Shown piece by piece: positions 6,245-11,801 of a stretch of DNA of 11,801 nt (position 1 is its first letter; each line of letters opens with the position of its first letter). The notes below the pieces were generated by a model. That model was not told the DNA's origin, searched no databases, and saw nothing but the letters and a program-made list of their open reading frames with translations. The position numbers and the translations under genes are program-made. Source of the stretch: JAZGDL01 sp036477795 (GTDB lineage Bacteria > Planctomycetota > Phycisphaerae > UBA1845); assembly GCA_036477795.1 (NCBI GenBank), contig JAZGDL010000494.1, positions 1 through 11,801 of the forward strand. Reading direction: 5' to 3'.

Positions 6245-9200
6245 ATGACCACTTTCACGTGTGCGGCGTGTACCAACGGGCCGGTTCGCCGAACGGGAGC
6301 GACGCGCGCTCGTTTCGCCTGCGTCACGCTTGCCGTCGGGCTTGCCCTGGCCTCGCGATCAGGAGCACAAGAACCGGTGCCCGTGGCGCCGCCTTCGCCG
6401 ACACAGGCCGACACGCTCGCCCGAGGTGCCGGGTGGGGCCACGTGTTGTGCCGGAACGGACTCCTGATCTGGTATCTGCAGCCGCGATCCGCCGATCAAA
6501 CCCGCCCGGCCAAGTCGGGGGATCGGGCAGGTGCCGACTCGCCGAACGAATCGGCTCCCCCGTTCACGTTGCTGTGGCACGCGGATGCGGATGAAACGTG
6601 GTGGTATACGGCCAACACGGATCTGTACCAGGCGTTGCTTGACTTGGATGACCAGGAGATCGACGTCGCAGCTCTCGCGGAGAACGAAGCGTTTGTCGAA
6701 GCGGTCGAGGGCAGGGGTCGGCCCGTAACCGCATGGGGCACACCGGAGGACTTTTTCTGGGTACCGCTCGACGCGGGGACGCTCAAGACCTTTCCACGCG
6801 GGCTGTCGGACTATCTGCGTAGCATCCAATCGATAGAGGCTGCTTCCTATGCGAGCGAAGAATCGATCGATCAACGCCCACACGAGGCCGCCGGCGGGGC
6901 AGCCAATACTAAACTGTCGAGGCCCGCTAACGTGGGTGCCGGTGATACCCCACTGCAAAGTTCCAGTGGTAACTCCTGCTGCCGGTGGGTCGATGATCCG
7001 AATTGCCAGTACCTGATTGACGACGGGGGGGGAATCGGTGCCCCAGCGCCGATCGTTGCCCGAAGCTGTGGCAACGTGGGGCGCCCCTGCATGACCTGCG
7101 TCCTTTGCTGTGGTGGGTGCTGCAACGGCTCCTGTTGCTCGGGGACTTGTTGCGGTGGATCCTGTTGCTCGGGCGGGTGCTGTGACGGCAGGTGCTCCAG
7201 TGCGACGGATCGGTGCTGCCCAGCGAGTCCCTGCTGCGGGAGCCCGGACCCCTGCTGTAACACGAACGATCCCTGCTGTGGGAATCCCGATCGGTGCTGC
7301 AATTCGGACAACCCCTGCTGCGGTAGCCCCGACCCTTGCTGTAACTCGAACGATCCCTGCTGTGGGAATCCCGACCCCTGCTGCAACTCGGACAATCCCT
7401 GTTGCGGGAGCCCGGACCCTTGCTGCGGAAGCCCCGATCCCTGCTGCGGAAACCCGGACCCCTGTTGCGGGAATCCCGATCCCTGTTGTGGGAGCCCGGA
7501 CCCTTGCTGCGGAAACCCCGATCCCTGCTGCGGGGACCCCGACCCCTGCTGCGGGAATCCCGATCCCTGCTGTGACGTCTCCTGCCCACCAGACATAGAA
7601 TGTTGCGACGGGGTCTGTTGTCCGGCCGGCGAGATATGCTGCAACGGGGTTTGCGTGCAGCCGACCTGCTCGATCAACGCCAACAGTGTCAGCGCCTGTC
7701 CCGGTGCAACGCTGCTGGAGAGCGTCAGGGGCAGTTGTTCGCCGAACTGCTGGTCGATGGCCCTGGAGGTGGTAACTCAACCGCAACATGCGACGGTTTC
7801 GGTGGTGGGCGGTTCGATAGAGTGCGTAGGCCCGCCGCGTACGAGCACTGTTCAGATCGAGATCGCTGAGGACGCCCCGCTCGGCCCCTTCACCTTCGAC
7901 CTCAGAGGCACCAGCCCCAGCGGATTCACCTGTACCACCGCGACGTGGACGGTGATGGTCGATCAGTTGGTCGATCTGGAGTTTGGGTCAGTGGGCGAGG
8001 ACGACGAGGAAGACCCCGGAGGATTTCTGTGCGTCAACGACGATGACGACGACAATAACGGTATAGCCGACAAGGATGACCCCGGCCCCACGCCGGGCGA
8101 AGATGATCTGGTCCCGCTGAGGGTGACGGCTGACGGGACGCTGCAAGGGATCCTGTGGCTGAGCGCTGTTTCCGGCGGCAGCCGGATCAAGTTGTACGAG
8201 AATCCGGACCGGAGCAGCCCGGTGACGCTGCCGACGTCGTGGGAATTGCTGGGCCTGGCCAAGACGTTCTTCCTCACGTTCTACGTTGAAGGGCTCGCCC
8301 CCAGCGTAGCGGCGCGGGATGTTCAACTGAAACTGCTCTTCATCGGCGACGGCGGCCCCTGCGAAGACCTCGTGAACCTCACCGTGGTGAACATCAAGTT
8401 AAACGAACTGACCTTCTCGGGCGATAGTTTTCGTGCGGTGTCCCAGGATGATGGGAGCGGGGCTTACGGGACGCCTCATTGGAAAGACAATTCCGTCCCT
8501 CCGGATTATGACGCGAACGACGAAGGGGATCACAAGTTCCCGGTGGCCTTTACCCGCAACACCCTCATGAAGATTTCCGCCAGGCTTCTGGTCGAACCCG
8601 CGGGAATCTTCGGCCCGGGCACGACCGTCGTCGGGCACGGGTTGTCCGAACCGTCCATGCAGTTCTACTTCTTTGAGAGCACGGCTACGTTGATTGGGAG
8701 CGAACTGGTCATAACAGATGTTCCAGCACATGTCCCTCTGGCTGACAACGTGGATTTCATGAACCCGCTGACGATCAAGTGGTGGGTATCGCCGGACGGC
8801 GGCACGACGACCTTCAACTGCCCCATCGACTCAGAGCATCGTGTGTACGTGACGCTGGAAGCCCCGACAGTCTCACCATTGTACGAGTCCGTGATCGACA
8901 TTGCCTGTCGAAACGCAATCGGCGCGGTCGACGCGGGTTCCGCAGTGTCTGGGATCTACGCCGACTTCACCGACCGCGATGTTCGCCGAAAACCCAAAGA
9001 CGGGTTCAACAACGTCGACGGTGTCCAGATGAAATACTGGAACCCGCCGATCTCAGCGTGTCAATCGATGATCGACATGTTGGAGGACCCAAGCGGTAAC
9101 GGAACATGTATCGCGTGGGCGGAGCTGTTCCATTACACAGTTCTTACACACGGGATTCTGGGGTCAACGAGATACGAAGTACGCCCCATATACGTCAGTC

Positions 9201-9565
9201 CAATTCCAATGCACCCCGCTTTCGTAACCGGAGTGATGCTTGTGAAGAACTGGTCGTTCTCCGGACTTGGGTCATCCCCACCTGGCTGCGCGCCGTTCAC
9301 GCATCTTTTCACAGAGACGACAGATCTACTCGGAGTTGCGGGGCAGGGAAACTCAGACCCACCGCCTGACTTCTTCAACCATTTCATAGTCCGATACGGT
9401 GGGCAGTGGTACGACCCGTCCTACGGTACCGGGCCTTTTGCGAACGAGGTGGCGTGGGAAGACGCAGCACTCGACGGGTACAACGTACGATGCACCTCTA
9501 CTGCCAACGTAACGAAGATGAATACCATCGGAACGATGGAGATGTCATTTACCCCCTTACCATAA
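6245..9565 (+). CDS. Secreted Cys-rich repeat protein with C-terminal transglutaminase-like domain
   Basis: This 1106-residue protein is one I do not recognise as a whole. Order of parts: signal peptide (hydrophobic core about 24-36, cleavage near SGA-Q at 41); an unassigned N-terminal region (about 50-270); a Cys-Cys pentad block (292-316); 16 tandem PCCxxxx heptads (329-440); a further Cys-rich stretch (CCDGVCC, CCNGVC, about 450-475); a probable beta/Ig-like region (about 475-575); an Asp-rich loop (NDDDDDNNGIADKDD, about 597-611) of the calcium-binding type; about 300 unassigned residues; and a C-terminal domain with the transglutaminase-like triad Cys955 (GTCIAWAELF), His1046 (FNHFIV) and Asp1057 (WYDPSYG). 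The protein has about 60 cysteines in residues 280-475. It would be exported, where the cysteines could form disulfides or bind metal, and the C-terminal domain could crosslink or cleave proteins. These roles are inferred. The next gene follows after 25 bases, and a 224-base segment (7652-7875) recurs downstream. Confidence 0.8.
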   Translation: MTTFTCAACTNGPVRRTGATRARFACVTLAVGLALASRSGAQEPVPVAPPSPTQADTLARGAGWGHVLCRNGLLIWYLQPRSADQTRPAKSGDRAGADSPNESAPPFTLLWHADADETWWYTANTDLYQALLDLDDQEIDVAALAENEAFVEAVEGRGRPVTAWGTPEDFFWVPLDAGTLKTFPRGLSDYLRSIQSIEAASYASEESIDQRPHEAAGGAANTKLSRPANVGAGDTPLQSSSGNSCCRWVDDPNCQYLIDDGGGIGAPAPIVARSCGNVGRPCMTCVLCCGGCCNGSCCSGTCCGGSCCSGGCCDGRCSSATDRCCPASPCCGSPDPCCNTNDPCCGNPDRCCNSDNPCCGSPDPCCNSNDPCCGNPDPCCNSDNPCCGSPDPCCGSPDPCCGNPDPCCGNPDPCCGSPDPCCGNPDPCCGDPDPCCGNPDPCCDVSCPPDIECCDGVCCPAGEICCNGVCVQPTCSINANSVSACPGATLLESVRGSCSPNCWSMALEVVTQPQHATVSVVGGSIECVGPPRTSTVQIEIAEDAPLGPFTFDLRGTSPSGFTCTTATWTVMVDQLVDLEFGSVGEDDEEDPGGFLCVNDDDDDNNGIADKDDPGPTPGEDDLVPLRVTADGTLQGILWLSAVSGGSRIKLYENPDRSSPVTLPTSWELLGLAKTFFLTFYVEGLAPSVAARDVQLKLLFIGDGGPCEDLVNLTVVNIKLNELTFSGDSFRAVSQDDGSGAYGTPHWKDNSVPPDYDANDEGDHKFPVAFTRNTLMKISARLLVEPAGIFGPGTTVVGHGLSEPSMQFYFFESTATLIGSELVITDVPAHVPLADNVDFMNPLTIKWWVSPDGGTTTFNCPIDSEHRVYVTLEAPTVSPLYESVIDIACRNAIGAVDAGSAVSGIYADFTDRDVRRKPKDGFNNVDGVQMKYWNPPISACQSMIDMLEDPSGNGTCIAWAELFHYTVLTHGILGSTRYEVRPIYVSPIPMHPAFVTGVMLVKNWSFSGLGSSPPGCAPFTHLFTETTDLLGVAGQGNSDPPPDFFNHFIVRYGGQWYDPSYGTGPFANEVAWEDAALDGYNVRCTSTANVTKMNTIGTMEMSFTPLP
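7118..7192 (+). repeat. Five Cys-Cys-x3 pentads within the large protein
   Basis: Five 15-base units encode CCNGS, CCSGT, CCGGS, CCSGG and CCDGR (residues 292-316). They lie just upstream of the heptads but have a different period, so the Cys-rich region contains at least two separate repeat expansions. Confidence 0.8.
7229..7573 (+). repeat. 21-bp tandem repeat encoding 16 PCCxxxx heptads plus a final PCC
   Basis: Units such as PCCGSPD, PCCGNPD, PCCNSND and PCCNSDN run without an indel from 7229 to 7564, followed by a partial unit to 7573. One unit begins RCC instead of PCC. The Cys pair is invariant and the remaining positions vary among Gly, Asn, Ser and Asp. The left part alternates Asn-type and Gly-type heptads (a 14-residue higher-order unit), while the right part is more uniform, which suggests a more recent expansion there. 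The periodicity also keeps other frames open on both strands. Confidence 0.92.
7652..7875 (+). repeat. Segment of the large gene duplicated at 11125-11348
   Basis: This 224-base stretch encodes residues from CVQPTCS to IAEDA (about 470-544). It aligns with 11125-11348 without gaps and with 11 differences that I counted by eye, about 95% identity. Weaker similarity extends a little upstream (CCPAGEICC here against CCPGAQMCC there). Downstream the two sequences diverge abruptly after GAGGACGC. Confidence 0.93.
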
Positions 9566-9590
9566 GAGTGCAAAAGGACGGACGACTATC

Positions 9591-10904
9591 ATGAGAAAAG
9601 GATTCATTTCAGGTGTGTGTATTGGGATAGCTGCGCTCTGCATCGTCGAAGTCGCCAGTGGGCAAGGATCGATCCTTCTCTGCAACATTCGCGTTGGCTC
9701 TCCCGTTCAATATACGGTCGACGGAAAGCAAAAACAGCTTGAGGTCGAAGTGCGCGATATTGCGCCGGGAGCTGAAGGAGCTCTTGGTCAACGATGCGTC
9801 GTCTATAGAGTTGCGCGGTATGCAGTGGGCAGGGATCCGCGTTTGAAAACTCGCGAGGCAACGGTGTGGCAATGGTGGCAGCGATACTATTCACGTGCTC
9901 GCCCGATTCCATATTTCACAGCAGCTTTGGTTAAGGACCCTGCTAACGCGTCGTTCTACGTCGTAGTGGGTGACTCAATGTCGTACTACCTAAGATTGGA
10001 AGTGTACAGGCTCGACGTGGATGCAGATCGGAAGCTCCAGGAACCAAGATTTAATGGATTCGCAGTCGAGCCGGAGCCCAACGACAAACCACTGGCGAGT
10101 TACCGAGTACGTTTCGACCCGTCCGAAGGTGGCGCTAAGACCATTGAGGCTCAGATTGAAGACGGTGAGATAGTTTTGACGGCCATCCGCCATGGCAGTA
10201 GGCCGCCTCCGTACGAAATTCGATATGACCTGAAATCGAATAGGTGGATTGAACGCAGCCTTTCTGAGCAAGAGATACTCGATAGACAGAGAATACAAAG
10301 TCGAAAGAGAGAAAGTATCGCGCAATTGTTTTCCGAGTCCCGTACGGACTGTGAGCGTCTCGAGTTGTTGCGTGAAACGGCTTGGTCCAAGGAAAAAGCA
10401 GAACTTGAGCGACGAGTACTTTCTGACTTGGAAACCAATGATGCCATACGAGCGTTGTGCGCGCAGGAGTTAGTTTTTCGAGGTAACCGAGCGGATCGCG
10501 AAACGGTCGTGCGTCTGATACTGGATGCGGACGATAGCGCGCTTGCGGAGCAGGTTTTTCCTGGCCTGTGCTCTCGAGCGTCCGCGGGACGAGAGGCCGC
10601 TCGAGTAATCCCGCCACCAGACCCAAGAGTCATTGCGATCGGGATGGATTTGTTCCGAAGAGAACATGATCGCCATCCCGGTAATGCTCAGGGTGGTTAC
10701 TTTATCGCGCGGGATTTGGCACATTGCCTCGGTGTGCGGTTCGCCCCAAGTGAGGATGACGAGCGGTATAAGGGGCAACATGGGTTGAACGACGCTTTCT
10801 TTGTGGAGACGGTTCGCAATGCCGAACGGTGGATTAGCGAGAATGAGGCACGAATTCGGAGAGCGAGCTCGTCACACGCCGGGGGCCCCGGGTCGACGCC
10901 GTGA
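9591..10904 (+). CDS. Secreted protein of unknown function, partner of the large Cys-rich gene
   Basis: A 437-residue protein I do not recognise. The N-terminus MRKGFISGVCIGIAALCIVE is a signal peptide with probable cleavage near ASG-Q at about 24. Residues 25-220 appear beta-rich (VRFDPSEGG, YEIRYDLKSNRW). From about 225 the protein is helical and charged, perhaps coiled or HEAT-like (SEQEILDRQRIQSRKRES, then ETAWSKEKAELERRVLSDLE). The tail is Ser/Gly/Pro-rich. The gene starts 25 bases after the large gene and is probably cotranscribed; an AAGGA lies 12 bases before the ATG, which is rather far. Base composition looks less GC-rich than that of the upstream genes, judged by eye, which could mean separate origin. 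Residues about 200-226 recur in the fragment at 10913-11035. If the locus is a toxin-type module this would be the candidate partner or immunity protein, but its signal peptide places it outside the cytoplasm. Confidence 0.78.
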   Translation: MRKGFISGVCIGIAALCIVEVASGQGSILLCNIRVGSPVQYTVDGKQKQLEVEVRDIAPGAEGALGQRCVVYRVARYAVGRDPRLKTREATVWQWWQRYYSRARPIPYFTAALVKDPANASFYVVVGDSMSYYLRLEVYRLDVDADRKLQEPRFNGFAVEPEPNDKPLASYRVRFDPSEGGAKTIEAQIEDGEIVLTAIRHGSRPPPYEIRYDLKSNRWIERSLSEQEILDRQRIQSRKRESIAQLFSESRTDCERLELLRETAWSKEKAELERRVLSDLETNDAIRALCAQELVFRGNRADRETVVRLILDADDSALAEQVFPGLCSRASAGREAARVIPPPDPRVIAIGMDLFRREHDRHPGNAQGGYFIARDLAHCLGVRFAPSEDDERYKGQHGLNDAFFVETVRNAERWISENEARIRRASSSHAGGPGSTP

Positions 10905-10912
10905 TGCTAACA

Positions 10913-11035
10913 ATGCATCAACCATACGTCCGCCATGGCCCGAGACTGGAGGCGTACGAGATTCGATATGACGTGAAGTCGAATACGTGGAGCGAGGGAA
11001 GCGTTTCCGAAAGCACGGATGCGAGTCGTGAGTGA
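10913..11035 (+). pseudogene. Fragment of a second copy of the unknown secreted protein gene (40 codons)
   Basis: A short open frame (ATG at 10913, TGA at 11033-11035) contains RHG..., then YEIRYD-KSN-W, matching residues 200-226 of the upstream protein in the same phase. Over 10931-11011 against 10188-10268 I count 21 differences in 81 bases, about 74% identity, without gaps. Similarity is lost before 10930 and after about 11012. It lacks the signal peptide and the rest of the gene, and no ribosome site precedes the ATG, so it is best read as a remnant. Confidence 0.75.
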
Positions 11036-11061
11036 GCTTTAGACTGTGGTTACGGCATTAG

Positions 11062-11801
11062 GTGCGTCGTCCATGTAGTTGCGGCGGGTGTTGCCCGGGG
11101 GCTCAGATGTGCTGCGGGGGGGATTGCGTGCAGCCGACCTGCTCGGTCAACGCCAACAGTGTCACCGGCTGTCCCGGTGCAATACTGCTGGAGACCGTCA
11201 GGGGCAGTTGTTCGCCGAACTGCTGGTCGATGGCCCTGGAGGTGGTAACTCAACCGCAACATGCGACGGTTTCGGTAGTGGGCGGTTCTATTCAGTGCGT
11301 AGGCCCCCCGCGTACGAGCACTGTTCAGATCGAGATCGCTGAGGACGCGACCCGCACCAAACTGTTGAGGGAAGCCGCGCGCCTGTATTCACGCTCTTCG
11401 CGACAAGAAAAGCGGGTCTTGTACGGCGCCTCCCTGGCAGCAAGCGTGGCGGCTTGGGATGCGTATGTAAACGGGGTCGTGCGCGACTTCTTTCACGTGA
11501 CGGCGCCCCCTTTAATACCGCGCGCCAGTGCACACCACGGACTCGCGCGGGCAATGGCAGAGAAGCTGCTGAAGTCTTTCAACGTACCCAACAGCGAAAA
11601 CGTGCGAAACCTGCTAATCGGCGCTACCGGCTTCGACCCCTGGCCCCATTGGCAATGGCCAGCGAAGCGCCTCAATTCACTGTCGATTCGAGATCGCCTG
11701 AACGAGATATTGAAAGCACGCCACAGCGTGGCGCACGGGTTCGCACTTCCGTCATTCGCGTGGACCGTCTCGGCACGCGGGCACCCAAGGCTGACAACAA
11801 G
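11062..11801 (+). CDS. In-frame fusion of a duplicated Cys-rich/beta segment to a RiboL-PSP-like HEPN domain (runs off the right edge)
   Basis: After a TAG at 11059-11061 the frame is open to the window end (246 codons). Possible starts are GTG 11062 or ATG 11107, neither with a convincing ribosome site. Residues 1-96 repeat part of the large protein (CVQPTC ... QIEIAEDA). From residue 97 the sequence changes to a helical domain: KLLREAARLYSR, then GASLAASVAAWDAYV (Trp132), VPNSENVRNLL (175-185), FDPWPHWQW, and IRDRLNEILKARHSVAHG with Arg220 and His225 of the RxxxxH motif. This matches the RiboL-PSP/MAE_28990-type HEPN pattern (PN.EN, then RH.[IV]AHG). HEPN proteins with this motif are commonly metal-independent RNases in toxin-antitoxin and phage-defence systems. 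There is no signal peptide, so this is either an orphan module, a chimeric gene, or a HEPN gene whose 5' end was replaced. The C-terminus is not visible. Confidence 0.68.
   Translation, partial: MRRPCSCGGCCPGAQMCCGGDCVQPTCSVNANSVTGCPGAILLETVRGSCSPNCWSMALEVVTQPQHATVSVVGGSIQCVGPPRTSTVQIEIAEDATRTKLLREAARLYSRSSRQEKRVLYGASLAASVAAWDAYVNGVVRDFFHVTAPPLIPRASAHHGLARAMAEKLLKSFNVPNSENVRNLLIGATGFDPWPHWQWPAKRLNSLSIRDRLNEILKARHSVAHGFALPSFAWTVSARGHPRLTT
11125..11348 (+). repeat. Second copy of the 224-base segment of the large gene
   Basis: This is the partner of 7652-7875, in the same orientation and reading phase, about 95% identical with no indels. Of the 11 differences, 4 are synonymous and 7 produce 6 amino-acid changes (I to V, S to T, A to G, T to I, S to T, E to Q). 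The frame is preserved, but there is no strong excess of synonymous change. The copy ends exactly where the HEPN-like domain begins. Confidence 0.93.

Noticed and set aside
7229..7573. CRISPR-like array
   Set aside because: The units are 21 bases with no spacers, in frame, and encode a regular PCCxxxx heptad, so this is a coding tandem repeat.
7110..7598. Plus-strand Ala/Pro/Thr-rich frame over the heptads (162 codons)
   Set aside because: It is a shifted reading of the same tandem repeat with no ribosome site or independent support.
6359..7789. Long minus-strand open frames opposite the heptad repeat (476 and 270 codons), one reading as QQGSGFP-type repeats
   Set aside because: The 21-base period keeps all frames open once one is open. 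The plus frame has the signal peptide, ribosome site and a continuous domain structure, while the antisense frames have none of these.

Overview
The window looks like a piece of a Planctomycetota genome, probably Phycisphaerae-like and probably from an environmental assembly. Three things point there: a secreted sugar dehydrogenase with a C-terminal Asp-rich, dockerin-like tail (Asp/Gly/Asn-rich ending in PDEC, then DxDxDxD blocks), a PEP-CTERM sorted protein, and large Cys-rich secreted proteins of unknown function. GC content is high in most genes. The taxonomic call is inference from protein style, not from a marker gene.

Left end, minus strand (1-1749): a copper export module. A small HMA (MxCxxC) copper-chaperone-like protein overlaps by 8 bases the start of a CopA-type P1B ATPase that runs off the left edge. 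The two may be separate coupled genes, or one two-HMA ATPase split by a single-base shift. A short divergent intergenic region with a perfect 8-bp palindrome and a TATAAT box separates them from the plus-strand genes.

Middle, plus strand (1999-5819): a secreted PQQ-type glucose/sorbosone dehydrogenase with a dockerin-like tail, whose stop overlaps by one base the GTG start of a GT4 glycosyltransferase. After a gap carrying a strong sigma70-like promoter (TTGACA-N17-TAATCT) comes a PEP-CTERM protein of unknown function. The next gap holds an inverted array of degenerate GCGAATR heptamers.

Right half (6245-11801), the most unusual part: a 1106-residue secreted protein has a Cys-Cys pentad block, then 16 tandem PCCxxxx heptads, a Cys-rich/beta region, an Asp-rich calcium-type loop and a C-terminal transglutaminase-like Cys-His-Asp triad. 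It is followed after 25 bases by a second secreted protein of unknown family. Downstream lie broken copies of both. First comes a 40-codon fragment of the second gene (about 74% identical over 81 bases). Then comes a 224-base segment of the large gene (about 95% identical, no indels), which continues in frame into a RiboL-PSP-like HEPN domain with an RxxxxH motif and runs off the right edge. This resembles the orphan modules of polymorphic-toxin loci (large secreted gene, partner gene, then a short shared segment with a different C-terminal domain). It could equally be debris from tandem duplication and deletion.
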